From a virus, in IMG/VR virus record IMGVR_UViG_3300045282_000203, positions 1 to 63,858 of that record: DNA of 63,858 nucleotides, one strand, 5' to 3'. The position numbers were made by a program, and so were the translations under genes. Numbering within the stretch: the first letter of the stretch is position 1; every line of letters begins with the position of its first letter. Shown here in pieces: positions 1 to 7,782 of the stretch. The notes below the pieces were generated by a model that did not search any database, was not told the DNA's origin, and saw only the letters and a list, made by a program, of their open reading frames with translations.

Positions 1-146
1 CGAGGTTCGTGTTCTTCACTGGCTTGCGCTCGTAGAACAGCCCCATCTTCTCGAGCTCCGCTCTCGCGAAGTCGTGGAAGTCGATCCAGGGCTCAGCGTT
101 GTAGCGCTCCATCAGCAGCCCGCCGTCGAAGTGGGCAAGGATCCTC
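1..146. repeat. Terminal redundancy, left copy (overlaps window end)
   Basis: These bases match 63713-63858 with one difference (t at 20, c at 63732). The repeat lies inside the DNA polymerase I gene. On the minus strand the mismatch changes CCA to CCG, both proline. The polymerase frame continues perfectly across the join. The repeat is therefore most simply the overlap of a circular or circularly permuted genome and not a functional terminal repeat. The identical run is 126 bp (21-146). Confidence 0.95.
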
Positions 147-1480
147 GGCTCCTGCTGACTGTAGTCTCGGTCGAGGAGCAGGTGGCCTTTCTCGTAGGGG
201 ATGATGTAGCCCCTCACGAGTGGCAGGGGTGGGAGAGTGAACGGTACCTTGGGTGCGGTCTTCAACTGCTTCTTAAGCTTGTCGAGCTCCTTCTTGTCCT
301 TGGCCTCCTTAATGAGAGCCTCGATCTCGTGCTTGAAGATGGGGTCGAACTCCTTGGGGATGTTCATGAACCAGGTAGCACTGAGTCGCCCGGTCTTCGT
401 CCCGCTGCTGCGCTTGCCGTCTGAGCTCCTCGTCTGATTCCAGCTGGTGTGGATGAGGCCACCAGTCTCGGTAGCCATCTCCTCCCACGAGGTCATGTAG
501 GTACCTACGCAGGTCTTCAGCTGGGAGTTGTACTGCAGCATGCCAGCGAGGACCTTGTCGGTGATGGCGACGGTGAGGGTGTCCATGTCCGACGCCCACT
601 GACCGGTCTTCGTTCGTTCGAGCTTGCTCTCGTCAACCTTCCTCACCTTGATGAGCGCTTCCACCAGAGTGTCACCATTGCTCAGCTTCACGTCGGTGCC
701 GACCTTCAACTGCTTGCGGAGCCAGGCGTCGAGCTGCTTGAGCACCCCGGAGTAGAGCTTGACGTCCGCCCGCAGCCGCTTCAGGTCCACCCGCAACCCA
801 CGTCGCTCCATGTCGAGGAGGATGGGCATGAGCTCACGCTCACGGTCATACGCTCCGAGCATCTTCCTCTTCTTGAGCGATGGGTAGAGATGCTTGAAGA
901 TCTTCTCGGTCCTCAGTGTGTCGCCGTTGGCGTACGCACCCACGAGATCTCCGGGGGCGAGACAGATGTAGGCGCCGTAGTTGGTCTTGGTGATCTTCTC
1001 GATGAAGTGGTTCTTGTCGTTCTTCTCACTGGAGAGGTAGCCCTTCTCACGGAGTGCCTCTTGATTCTTGAGGAGCCAGTCGCGTACAGCGTCCTGCTCA
1101 TCGGGCAGGAGGTTGAAGAGACGCTCTGCAGAAGGCTTCAGCTTGAAGTTCGGCGCGAGTGGAAAGTCGAGGAACAGCATGAACATGGTGTCGTGCAGCC
1201 TCTCCCACGGGAGTTCCGGCAGTCCGAGGTGGGTGGTGGCCACCTCGTAGTCAAACTTCGCGTGATGCATGATCAGTGGCAGTCCACTGGCCCAGGCCTT
1301 CTTCAGAGCCTTGATCGCGTCCTCACGCTTGCAGTTGTTGTTGACCTTGTGACCCCACGCGTAGTAGTTGCCCTTCTTCTCATGTGAATATTTCACGCTG
1401 ACACCCACCGGCTTGGGCGGGTAATAGGGGCGAGAACGGATGGCCTCTGTTTCAAAATCGATGACCACGTAATCTTTCAT
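1..1480 (-). CDS. polA: DNA polymerase I (family A), N-terminal part; continues at window end
   Basis: Replicative DNA polymerase, 5' part of a gene split by the circular permutation. It starts at ATG 1480 and runs off base 1; after removing the 146-bp overlap it continues into 63858-63165, for 675 codons plus stop. The N-terminus is a DnaQ-like 3'-5' exonuclease: exo I is DFETEA (residues about 8-13), exo II is HHAKFDYE, exo III is YANGD, so proofreading residues are present. Polymerase motif A is DYSQQEPR (around 150-180), with Gln-Gln where bacterial PolA has Gln-Ile. There is no 5'-nuclease domain, as usual for phage PolA. The gene lies just downstream of the putative ssDNA-binding protein gene in the leftward operon. 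Confidence 0.93.
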   Translation of the reverse strand, partial: MKDYVVIDFETEAIRSRPYYPPKPVGVSVKYSHEKKGNYYAWGHKVNNNCKREDAIKALKKAWASGLPLIMHHAKFDYEVATTHLGLPELPWERLHDTMFMLFLDFPLAPNFKLKPSAERLFNLLPDEQDAVRDWLLKNQEALREKGYLSSEKNDKNHFIEKITKTNYGAYICLAPGDLVGAYANGDTLRTEKIFKHLYPSLKKRKMLGAYDRERELMPILLDMERRGLRVDLKRLRADVKLYSGVLKQLDAWLRKQLKVGTDVKLSNGDTLVEALIKVRKVDESKLERTKTGQWASDMDTLTVAITDKVLAGMLQYNSQLKTCVGTYMTSWEEMATETGGLIHTSWNQTRSSDGKRSSGTKTGRLSATWFMNIPKEFDPIFKHEIEALIKEAKDKKELDKLKKQLKTAPKVPFTLPPLPLVRGYIIPYEKGHLLLDRDYSQQEPRILAHFDGGLLMERYNAEPWIDFHDFARAELEKMGLFYERKPVKNTNL

Positions 1481-1539
1481 GACGGGCTCCAAAGATGAGG
1501 GACTGAGGCACGAAGCCCCAGCCCCTCAGTCAGACCTGC

Positions 1540-2460
1540 TCAGTACCGCTTCGACTTCTGCACTCCCTTTGCCTTCTGGGCAGCAGTAGTAGGCTTGAAC
1601 CCGACACGTGACTTACCAGGCTTCTTGTCCTTCTTCGGTGAGTCATCAGAGAGCTGCGCGTAAGGAAACGCGATCGCAGCCACCGCTTCCTCGTGACGCT
1701 GCATGATCGTCTTCGAGAGACTGGCGGGGATGGAGTCCACGCACTCGAAGTTCACAGAGAACTGGTTGTCCCCGCCCTGGATGGTGAAGATGCGGGTGAA
1801 CACACCGTAGGGCGGGCGCTTGAGGCTTGTTGCCACCTGCTGGGTGTAGCCACCGAAGATCTTCGAAGAAGTCACCGGCGTCTTCAGGTAGGTGATCGGG
1901 GCTGTCATGTAGTGGTCGACGTCGGTGGTATCGATGGTGAACTGACCTTTCTTCGTGATGCCGAGAGCCAGGACCACACCGAGACGACGACGGTTCCCAC
2001 ACGCCTTGCCCCTGCCAGTCTTCGAGGTGCCGAACTGGTTCATGGGACACGTCTCGCAGTCGTGGTGCACGGGGTTGACCACCGACTTGTGAGGAGCCAT
2101 ACCTTCATCGGTAGCCGAGTCCATGTTGTCGATGCCGATGACCTTTTTGCTGCCGGCGTCGTAGCGACCATAAGCGAAGCACCGAGGTGCGCCCGGGTTG
2201 TCCTGATCGTAGTCATCTTCGTAGTAGACGTTCTCGAAGATGTTGTCCAGGATGACGCACCTGAACTCGTTGTTCGGGACAGGAGTACCGTTGATGGTGA
2301 TGACACCTGCCTTGAGGCCGATGAACTGACCCCCACCAGTAGAGGCCTCTTGCGCCGCAGCGATCTCGGCGTCAGCGAGCATCTGAGCTTCCCAACCCAC
2401 GACGCCACGCTTGCCACGGGTGACGACGCCAGTCTCTTCTTTTGCGCTCTTGCGAACCAT
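1540..2460 (-). CDS. Putative ssDNA-binding / replication accessory protein
   Basis: 306 residues, starting at ATG 2460 behind an AAGGAAC-type ribosome site. A possible zinc-binding centre is visible: CETCPMNQFG followed by GKACGNRRR (residues about 135-157). The C-terminal 45 residues are Lys/Gly-rich and disordered. The central part looks beta-rich, with QFSVNFECVDSIP. Phage proteins of this layout next to PolA are usually treated as single-strand DNA-binding or replication proteins. That role is inferred from position and layout; I see no canonical OB-fold motif. It follows a 156-residue helical protein in the same operon and precedes DNA polymerase. Confidence 0.6.
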   Translation of the reverse strand: MVRKSAKEETGVVTRGKRGVVGWEAQMLADAEIAAAQEASTGGGQFIGLKAGVITINGTPVPNNEFRCVILDNIFENVYYEDDYDQDNPGAPRCFAYGRYDAGSKKVIGIDNMDSATDEGMAPHKSVVNPVHHDCETCPMNQFGTSKTGRGKACGNRRRLGVVLALGITKKGQFTIDTTDVDHYMTAPITYLKTPVTSSKIFGGYTQQVATSLKRPPYGVFTRIFTIQGGDNQFSVNFECVDSIPASLSKTIMQRHEEAVAAIAFPYAQLSDDSPKKDKKPGKSRVGFKPTTAAQKAKGVQKSKRY

Positions 2461-2508
2461 GTGATGTTCCTTCTGTGATGAGTGGTTAAGGGTGTGAGGT
2501 GTGAGATG

Positions 2509-2979
2509 CTACTTGACTTTGTTCAGGTGGACCTTCACGACGTTGAAGGTGCCGACCCCGGGGACGGTCTTCTTGGCTGCCCAGCGGAGCTGCACCGCCT
2601 CCTTCGAGAGCTTTGGCTTCTGCAGCAGGTCGGTCTGGCCGGTCTTGGTGATGTAGGCCATCAGCTTCTTCTCGTCGAGGATGACGGCAACTGCTTCGAC
2701 CTCGATGGTGGCACGCGCGACTTCACCGGCGACACCGGTCATGTCTCCTTTCGGGAGCTTGTTGATGAGGATGTCCTCGCAGATCTTCTCGTTCTTCTTC
2801 ATCGCCTGGAGCTGGTGCTGCAGCTTGAGCCGCGTCTGGCGGATGGTGTAGAGAAGATCGGCGACGCCGGGGAGCTTCTTAGGAGGAACGAACTTCTCTT
2901 CTTTGGGCGGTTTCTCCTTTGCGACCTTCTTGGCCGCGGGCTTGGGTGGTTGAGTGATGGTCTTCTTCACGACGGCCAT
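2509..2979 (-). CDS. Conserved phage protein, Lys/Pro-rich N-terminus with helical core
   Basis: 156 residues, ATG 2979 behind GGAGCCACC. The first 35 residues are Lys/Pro/Ala-rich and probably unstructured. The centre is strongly helical (residues about 40-75, with charged heptads). The C-terminal half carries the pattern KTGQTDLLQKPKLSKEAVQ then GKxVPG-like VPGVGTFNVVKV. Position between the 336-residue Lys-rich protein and the SSB-like gene suggests a role in DNA replication or recombination. No enzyme motif is visible and the function is unknown. Confidence 0.7.
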   Translation of the reverse strand: MAVVKKTITQPPKPAAKKVAKEKPPKEEKFVPPKKLPGVADLLYTIRQTRLKLQHQLQAMKKNEKICEDILINKLPKGDMTGVAGEVARATIEVEAVAVILDEKKLMAYITKTGQTDLLQKPKLSKEAVQLRWAAKKTVPGVGTFNVVKVHLNKVK

Positions 2980-2987
2980 GGTGGCTC

Positions 2988-3998
2988 CTACGAGAGGGTG
3001 ATGAAGCCGAGCTCGGCAGCTTCCTTAACGTAGGAGAGCGGGACGTTGATGGGCTCACCATCGGAGGCGCGCTTCACGGTCTTCTTCAGTGCCTCGGCGA
3101 CCGTCGTGCACTTCATGACGATCTCGAACAGCTTGCGGCGGACGGTGCCCTCTCGGGTGATGCTGAGGTCTGCCTTGGGGTTGGCCTTGATCTTCTTGTT
3201 GACGATGTCCCCGCCCTTCGCAGGTGCGGTCTTGGTCTCGGCCTTCTTCTGGAAGGGCAGCGGGGTCTTCAGAGCAGCCTTGGTCTCGGTCTTAGCGGGC
3301 GGGGCTGTCTTCGTGGCGACCTTCTTCGTATCCTTCACGGTGGGCTTGGTGGTTGACTTCTTCGTGGGTTCCATGACTTCTCCTTTGACGATCGTGGGGT
3401 GGGTAGGTTCGCCTCCTTCAAGGGACTTCCCTACTTTGAGATTGGACTTCGACGGGGCACTGCAGACCATCGCGGTGGCGAACGGCAGTCCCTCGTCTGG
3501 CTCCTGCTCTTTGGTGGCTTCGGCCCTCGGCCTGCGGGTGAGCTGAACCGTGGGCTTCTTCGTCTCCTTCTCGGTTGACTTCTTTGTGACGGAGGGCGCG
3601 GGCTTCTTCGTCTCCTTCTCGGTTGCCTTCTTGGTAGGGGCGGGTGCTGGTTTCTTCATGTCTTTCTTCGCGGCCTGCTTGGTGGTAGGAGTGGGCCGGG
3701 CCACTGGTTCCTCCTCGGTGGGTTTGGGATTGGTGATGTCGGCGAACACGTGCCGCGCGGCTGGGGTGATGACCACCCCAAGGTTGACGAGATTCTGCCA
3801 CTTCTCGATGAGGTCGTGCACCGAGGTAGAGGTGGTCTCGTGATTGTAGGTGCTGTTGAACTTCGTGGTGATGAGCTGCTGGACGTCGACCTTGCGGGTG
3901 CCTCTGTCCTTCATCACTGACACGAAGATGGTGTGCTTCTCAGTCTCGGAGATCCTGAGGACGACATGACGCTGAGCATCGAAGCAGATGTCTGGCAT
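2988..3998 (-). CDS. Lys/Pro/Thr-rich repeat protein with folded ends
   Basis: 336 residues, ATG 3998 behind GAGGTGG. Residues 1-90 look folded, with predicted helices and strands. Residues about 95-255 are low complexity, dominated by Lys, Pro, Thr and Ala. They include tandem near-repeats of the form TKKxTEKETKKP, resembling histone H1-like or nucleoid-protein tails. The last 75 residues again look folded (RREG..RRKLFEIV...TVAEALKKTV). The basic tail suggests nucleic acid binding, but no family is recognised. The repeats could vary in number between relatives by slippage or recombination. Confidence 0.7.
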   Translation of the reverse strand: MPDICFDAQRHVVLRISETEKHTIFVSVMKDRGTRKVDVQQLITTKFNSTYNHETTSTSVHDLIEKWQNLVNLGVVITPAARHVFADITNPKPTEEEPVARPTPTTKQAAKKDMKKPAPAPTKKATEKETKKPAPSVTKKSTEKETKKPTVQLTRRPRAEATKEQEPDEGLPFATAMVCSAPSKSNLKVGKSLEGGEPTHPTIVKGEVMEPTKKSTTKPTVKDTKKVATKTAPPAKTETKAALKTPLPFQKKAETKTAPAKGGDIVNKKIKANPKADLSITREGTVRRKLFEIVMKCTTVAEALKKTVKRASDGEPINVPLSYVKEAAELGFITLS

Positions 3999-4006
3999 GG
4001 ACCACC

Positions 4007-4396
4007 TCAGTAGGAAGGAAAGATCTTGACTTCGTGGATGTCGGAGCCGAACAGTTCGTTGATCTGCTGCTTGAGGGCGGCTCGTTGATCATTCAGCTTG
4101 TAGATGCTGCGAGCGTGTTCGGTGAAGGCTATCCCGAAGAGCTGGTGAGCCTCACGCTCTCGTAGTATGTCCTCCACCACCCAGAGCTTCTCATTCACCC
4201 AGGCGAGCTGCTCTCGGAGACCGCGCAACCGGCTGTCATCGTTGAAGCTGAGGGTACGAAGCGCGCCGTGCAGCTCGGTCAGCTCCAAGCTGATCTGAGC
4301 ACGTTGCGCGGAATCCTGCACGCGGGCTTCCTTGAGGTGGAGGATGGTGATCTTGTCGATCAGCTCACCGAGCGAGACGGGGATGTAGACTCTCAT
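4007..4396 (-). CDS. DUF6165 family protein
   Basis: 129 residues. ATG 4396 is preferred over the adjacent GTG at 4399 because of the AGGAGAG ribosome site. The family pattern is clear: IPVSLGELIDKITILHLK at the N-terminus, then a long alpha-helical stretch with LWVVEDILREREA, and an end motif ARSIYKLNDQRAALKQQIN followed by GSDIHEVKIFPSY. DUF6165 proteins are small helical proteins of unknown function found in bacteria and phages, sometimes near glycan genes. Whether this relates to the phage glycosyltransferase at 57.6 kb is unknown. Confidence 0.85.
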   Translation of the reverse strand: MRVYIPVSLGELIDKITILHLKEARVQDSAQRAQISLELTELHGALRTLSFNDDSRLRGLREQLAWVNEKLWVVEDILREREAHQLFGIAFTEHARSIYKLNDQRAALKQQINELFGSDIHEVKIFPSY

Positions 4397-4485
4397 CACT
4401 TACTCTCCTTCCAGGTGGTGAGGCGCTCAATGAACTCATCGAACTCATCCACCACCACTACCGGGATCTCGTGGGTAGACAGTGA

Positions 4486-4896
4486 TCACTTCTTCAGCTC
4501 TTCGTTCAGGTAGTGCAGGAACAGGAAGGTGTCACCGTGTTGCCTGAGCACCCCACTCGTCAGTAGTGCGTAGCACGGAGCGCAGAGATCTCCGATGAAG
4601 GTCCCCTCGTGCTTGTGATTGGTGCAGCCATGCACCAGACACTTGTCTTCGAGATCAGCCTCGGTAGGAAGCGGCACGTTGCAGAGTCGCCGGACCCACT
4701 GCACCCCTAGCGGGGTGACGGTGCAAAGACTGTTGTCATCACCGGGGCGCTCTTGCACGAGAACACCGTGAGAGATCATCGTAGCGATGTCTTCCTTGAC
4801 GGCGGGCGCGTGTTGCCGTGGGTGGGGACCTGAGCAAACGAAGAAGTGAAGAAGGACGTCGATGAAGTTCGGGGTGTTGGGGACTATCGGTTTCAT
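4486..4896 (-). CDS. Hypothetical protein with winged-helix-like N-terminus and Cys/His pairs
   Basis: 136 residues, ATG 4896 behind GGAGCC. The N-terminal 70 residues have the flow of a winged-helix fold (helices, then LVQERPGDDNSLCTVTPLG as a possible wing). The C-terminal half has CLVHGCTNH and CAPCYALL, spaced like a treble-clef or zinc ribbon. A DNA-binding regulator is possible, but no family is recognised. About 90 bp separate it from the DUF6165 gene; I see no gene or clear signal there. Confidence 0.6.
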   Translation of the reverse strand: MKPIVPNTPNFIDVLLHFFVCSGPHPRQHAPAVKEDIATMISHGVLVQERPGDDNSLCTVTPLGVQWVRRLCNVPLPTEADLEDKCLVHGCTNHKHEGTFIGDLCAPCYALLTSGVLRQHGDTFLFLHYLNEELKK

Positions 4897-4928
4897 ATGA
4901 GGCTCCTTGTGTTGGCAGTTGTGGTGGT

Positions 4929-5030
4929 TTAATCGATGAAGTCAGCGATGAGGTCCCACACGACGGAGACCACCACCCCAATCAGTAGACCGCTGAGAAT
5001 CCAACCGAGAATGCTTAAGAGTGTGCTCAT
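4929..5030 (-). CDS. 33-residue single-pass membrane peptide
   Basis: A short frame starting at ATG 5030 and overlapping the upstream stop as ATGA (5027-5030), the same coupling used throughout this operon. It encodes one hydrophobic helix, ILSGLLIGVVVSVVWDL, with an acidic tail ending in IADFID. Function unknown. The overlap and clean membrane helix support it being real. Confidence 0.55.
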   Translation of the reverse strand: MSTLLSILGWILSGLLIGVVVSVVWDLIADFID

Positions 5031-5377
5031 GGGTTCAACCTCCTGTACTCCTCGTTGTTGGCCCTGATGGCCTGGTTGACCGGGAACTGCATCGCACCAA
5101 ACAGACTCTTGCGCTTGTCGAGTGGCATGTACCTATCACTCTCGAGGATCTTTGCGATGATCTGCAACTCGCCCTGGGTGAAGGGTCGAGACACCGTTCG
5201 CTTGCTGCGCCCGAGCATGTTCTTCAGCTCATTGAGGAAGGCGCCCGGTCCAGGCTTGGCCGCGTCCCGGCACCTCGCATCGTAGTGATCCAGAGCCAAC
5301 CAGATGAGATCGTGGACCTCCGCCTGGTTGAACTGCATGACGGTCTTGATCTCGTACTCGAAGCCGAGGGCTTTCAT
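5027..5377 (-). CDS. Hypothetical protein, 116 aa
   Basis: 116 residues, ATG 5377, overlapping the preceding gene as ATGA. Predicted to be mainly helical, with many charged residues and one short basic stretch, GRSKRTVSRPF. No motif or family is recognised. It is part of the run of small coupled genes between ligase and DUF6165. Confidence 0.65.
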   Translation of the reverse strand: MKALGFEYEIKTVMQFNQAEVHDLIWLALDHYDARCRDAAKPGPGAFLNELKNMLGRSKRTVSRPFTQGELQIIAKILESDRYMPLDKRKSLFGAMQFPVNQAIRANNEEYRRLNP

Positions 5378-5589
5378 CGGGCACCAACCTTGTTGACAGC
5401 ACTCTTGAGCTCAGCCCTCAGCTCCCGGGCTATCGACCTCACCTTATCAGCGCGACGCTTAGCCTCTGACAGCGTGATCTCAGCGTCAGCCGGACTGTAG
5501 TGCCCGGCTTGGCCCTGAGCGTGCTCTTCGATCAGGGCCGCGTGAGCGTTCAGGTACCGTACTATCGTGTTCATGATCTTGAGGTTCAT
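5374..5589 (-). CDS. Hypothetical small helical protein, 71 aa
   Basis: 71 residues from ATG 5589, overlapping both neighbours by four bases. Composition is Ala/Glu/Arg-rich and helical, with EAKRRADKVRSIARELRAEL likely forming an amphipathic helix. No family recognised. Confidence 0.6.
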   Translation of the reverse strand: MNLKIMNTIVRYLNAHAALIEEHAQGQAGHYSPADAEITLSEAKRRADKVRSIARELRAELKSAVNKVGAR

Positions 5590-5786
5590 GTCTTCTCCTT
5601 GTGGTAGTGGAGGTTGAAGTGCTTGCTGCCGTAGCGGACGAGTGCCTCGAACACGTGACGCTCGAGGTAGACAGTGTCGGTGGGGTGTTCAAGATCATTG
5701 GCTCGCAGCTCGATCTGCCCGTTCACGAAGACGGCGTAGAGGGCATTACCGAGGTACTCGGGGTGAGAGGACTCATTGACGCTCAT
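5586..5786 (-). CDS. Hypothetical small protein, 66 aa
   Basis: 66 residues. ATG 5786 is chosen because it forms TGATG with the upstream stop; the frame also has a GTG one codon earlier. The sequence looks like a small beta-rich fold (NALYAVFVNGQIELRA, DTVYLERHVFEALV). No family recognised. Confidence 0.6.
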   Translation of the reverse strand: MSVNESSHPEYLGNALYAVFVNGQIELRANDLEHPTDTVYLERHVFEALVRYGSKHFNLHYHKEKT

Positions 5787-5920
5787 CACTTCCTCCCTGA
5801 GTACATGCGCGTCTCAAAGAGACGATGATCGAGGGTGACGTTCACGATGTTTGGCATGTTCCTAAGGTGAAGCAACATCCCCATCGCAGATGGCCAGTTC
5901 CTGAACTCGCGTGTGATCAT
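5786..5920 (-). CDS. Hypothetical small protein, 44 aa
   Basis: 44 codons from ATG 5920, with ATGA overlap to the ligase stop upstream and TGATG overlap downstream. The product is basic and contains MGMLLHLRNMPNIVNVTLDH. No motif is recognised; the perfect coupling at both ends supports it. Confidence 0.5.
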   Translation of the reverse strand: MITREFRNWPSAMGMLLHLRNMPNIVNVTLDHRLFETRMYSGRK

Positions 5921-6795
5921 ACGTCCTCCCTGAAGCCCTTGAACACAGGGTGGCGGGGGCGGTCCTTCACACCTACGGGGAAGAAGCGGTAGGTGATCAC
6001 GCGATCGAGGAGTCGTTCCTCCCAGAGCTGCACTCGCTCGGCCTGCGTGAAGCCGGTGCCGACCTCGAACTCCACCCCGGTCTTGAGATCCCGCACGACG
6101 AGGGCGCCGAGGACACCGCCAGCAGACTTCCCAGCGGCGTGGTTCGTGCGCTTCCCGCTCGCGTCCTTCTCGTTGTGGTTGTGGCGAAGCTCAACCATGT
6201 CGATGATCACCGCTTCTGAGTCGTCGAACCGCTTCATCTTCAGCAGCCACCCCTCATTGAAGGTAGAGCGACCGTGCTTGTAGGGCCCGTGAGGGTGGCG
6301 GAGCATCACGCCCTCGTAGCCCTTCGTCACGCAGACCTCCTCGTAGCGGATGAGCTCTTCGTGGTTCTTCACGGTGATGTGCTGCACGAGCTTGATGTCT
6401 AACAAGCCGCGGACTGCTGCCCTCAGCTTCTGCAGACGCTCGGTGAAGCCCCGCTCATCGCCATCACCCCACCACCAATCGAAGACGTGAAAGGTGACAT
6501 CGGGTCTGCCATCACCCGACATCACTCCTCGTGTCGTGGTGTTGAAGCACTGTGAGTCGGTGGGCTCACCCACGATGAGCTCACCATCGAAGCCGATGAA
6601 GGCCTCATGACTAATGAGAGTCTGGGTGTGGCGGTTCCTGATGAGCTTGCCGTTGTAGCTGTAGAGCTTACCGTCGGGCTGGTTGAAAGCGCGGATGCCG
6701 TCGAGCTTCGGGCTGGCGAGCAGTGGGTACCGGAGCTGGTGGATGTTCTCAGTGGTGACCTTGTCACTCTTCATGAGCTTGATGAGGTTGGGCAT
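5917..6795 (-). CDS. ATP-dependent DNA ligase
   Basis: 292 residues, seals nicks during phage DNA replication and repair. The adenylation motif is LASPKLDGIR with nucleophile Lys30. Further nucleotidyltransferase motifs follow in order: FDGELI (motif III), TFHVFDWW (IIIa), YEGVMLRHP (IV) and WLLKMKRF (V). The C-terminal 90 residues form the OB domain, with GALVVRD and a final KGFREDV. Length fits compact phage ligases that lack extra DNA-binding domains. ATG 6795 follows a good ribosome site, and the stop overlaps the next start. Confidence 0.93.
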   Translation of the reverse strand: MPNLIKLMKSDKVTTENIHQLRYPLLASPKLDGIRAFNQPDGKLYSYNGKLIRNRHTQTLISHEAFIGFDGELIVGEPTDSQCFNTTTRGVMSGDGRPDVTFHVFDWWWGDGDERGFTERLQKLRAAVRGLLDIKLVQHITVKNHEELIRYEEVCVTKGYEGVMLRHPHGPYKHGRSTFNEGWLLKMKRFDDSEAVIIDMVELRHNHNEKDASGKRTNHAAGKSAGGVLGALVVRDLKTGVEFEVGTGFTQAERVQLWEERLLDRVITYRFFPVGVKDRPRHPVFKGFREDV

Positions 6796-6823
6796 GACTT
6801 CTCCTTGTGTTGGTGGAGGTGGG

Positions 6824-7000
6824 TTACTTGAGGATGGTGTTGATGAGGGTGGTCTTCCGCTCGGTGAGCTCGAGGAGGATGCTCTTGCGAGTGATCCTCA
6901 GCGAGCAGCCCGTCACGGTGAGAGGGCCGTACTGAGCGCGGTCGAGGAGCTCGATGAGGTCCTCGGTGGTAGACTCTTTGAGGAAGGCGGTGGGTGTCAT
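6824..7000 (-). CDS. Hypothetical small protein, 58 aa
   Basis: 58 residues from ATG 7000, just upstream of ligase. The sequence begins MTPTAFLKESTTEDLIELL and ends ERKTTLINTILK. It looks like a small mixed alpha/beta protein. No recognised family. Confidence 0.55.
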   Translation of the reverse strand: MTPTAFLKESTTEDLIELLDRAQYGPLTVTGCSLRITRKSILLELTERKTTLINTILK

Positions 7001-7003
7001 GAC

Positions 7004-7273
7004 TCAGTCCTCCAAGAAAGGAAGCGCGGTGAAGACGATGCGTTGCCACCCGCAGGAGCAGAGTGGGTAGGGATCATCGGTGAGGTTTCTTGAGCACTCA
7101 GGAGAGCAGTTACCGTGCTCCACCAGCTTCTTGATCACCTCTTGCTGCTCGTGGGCGAGACGAGCGTCGTGCTCCCACGCTCCTATCTGGTAATAGGCAC
7201 CTACTTCGAAGTTGGCATTGAGGTGCCCGGTGGGAGCGACGATGGTATGGAGCTTCTTAGACTTGACACTCAC
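7004..7273 (-). CDS. Hypothetical Cys-containing protein, 89 aa
   Basis: 89 residues. The start is GTG 7273, which overlaps the upstream stop as GTGA and has GAGGGAG in front. The frame could extend upstream but would then overlap the previous gene further. Cysteines in NCSPECSRNL and LCSCGWQ suggest a small metal site. Function unknown. Confidence 0.6.
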   Translation of the reverse strand: MSVKSKKLHTIVAPTGHLNANFEVGAYYQIGAWEHDARLAHEQQEVIKKLVEHGNCSPECSRNLTDDPYPLCSCGWQRIVFTALPFLED

Positions 7274-7509
7274 GGCTCCCTCCTCAGGATGATGTACTGG
7301 GTGAGGTAGTAGGCCTCGCACTCGGTGCTCTGGACCCGTGCCACCGTGTTCGAGTTGATGAGGTCCTGCAGGCAGTCACGGACCTGCAGCCACTTGCCTT
7401 TCCGGATCTGATGAACGCGAGCGATCTCGCGAGAGATCTCCTCCCAGTCGTGATTGATCCTCGGGTTAGACTCGAGCACCTTGATGATCGTCTCTTGGAT
7501 GGGCGTCAT
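7270..7509 (-). CDS. Hypothetical protein, possible winged helix, 79 aa
   Basis: 79 residues from ATG 7509 (MTPIQETIIKVLE). An upstream extension would overlap the preceding gene by about 40 bases and lacks a ribosome site. The layout resembles a winged-helix DNA-binding domain: helix, then EEISREIARVHQIRKGKWLQ, then LQDLINSNTVARV, then a short beta end. This is a fold impression only. Confidence 0.55.
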   Translation of the reverse strand: MTPIQETIIKVLESNPRINHDWEEISREIARVHQIRKGKWLQVRDCLQDLINSNTVARVQSTECEAYYLTQYIILRREP

Positions 7510-7517
7510 GACTTCAC

Positions 7518-7781
7518 CTACGCGATCCAGCTGAGTTCGGTGATCTCGCTCAGCGACCACTCTTCATTGATGGAGTGGGTGTACTCAGGATCGAGGAGGA
7601 GCTGCTTGACATCGTCAGCGCTCTCGGCAGCGATGAAGAAGATCTGCTCTTCACACCTCGTAGAGAAGAGCTTCAGTTCTTTCTTGCGGGCGAGGTAACC
7701 AAGCTCGATGAGGTCTGTCAGATCATCTACATCTAGATCGGTGATGTCGAAGGTATGAAGGATGGGGAGGTGCTTGGTCAT
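7518..7781 (-). CDS. Hypothetical acidic protein, 87 aa
   Basis: 87 residues, ATG 7781 behind GAGGAGC. Acidic, with Asp-rich DITDLDVDDLTDLIELG. Shares the pattern of an FIAAESADDVKQLL helix with the gene upstream (ITGA..DVKKFLPEAL), so the two may be distant relatives. Acidic small phage proteins sometimes mimic DNA, but nothing here proves that. Confidence 0.6.
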   Translation of the reverse strand: MTKHLPILHTFDITDLDVDDLTDLIELGYLARKKELKLFSTRCEEQIFFIAAESADDVKQLLLDPEYTHSINEEWSLSEITELSWIA

Positions 7782-7782
7782 C

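Noticed and set aside
1-146. Functional direct terminal repeat (T7-like ends)
   Set aside because: The repeat is internal to polA, short, and has a mismatch; circular permutation explains it more simply.
449-1387. 312-codon plus-strand open frame
   Set aside because: Lies antisense to the exonuclease/polymerase gene; composition is mirror codon bias (Leu/Val/Glu/His-rich), with no ribosome site.
1693-2478. 261-codon plus-strand open frame
   Set aside because: Antisense shadow of the SSB-like gene; no motif and no ribosome site.
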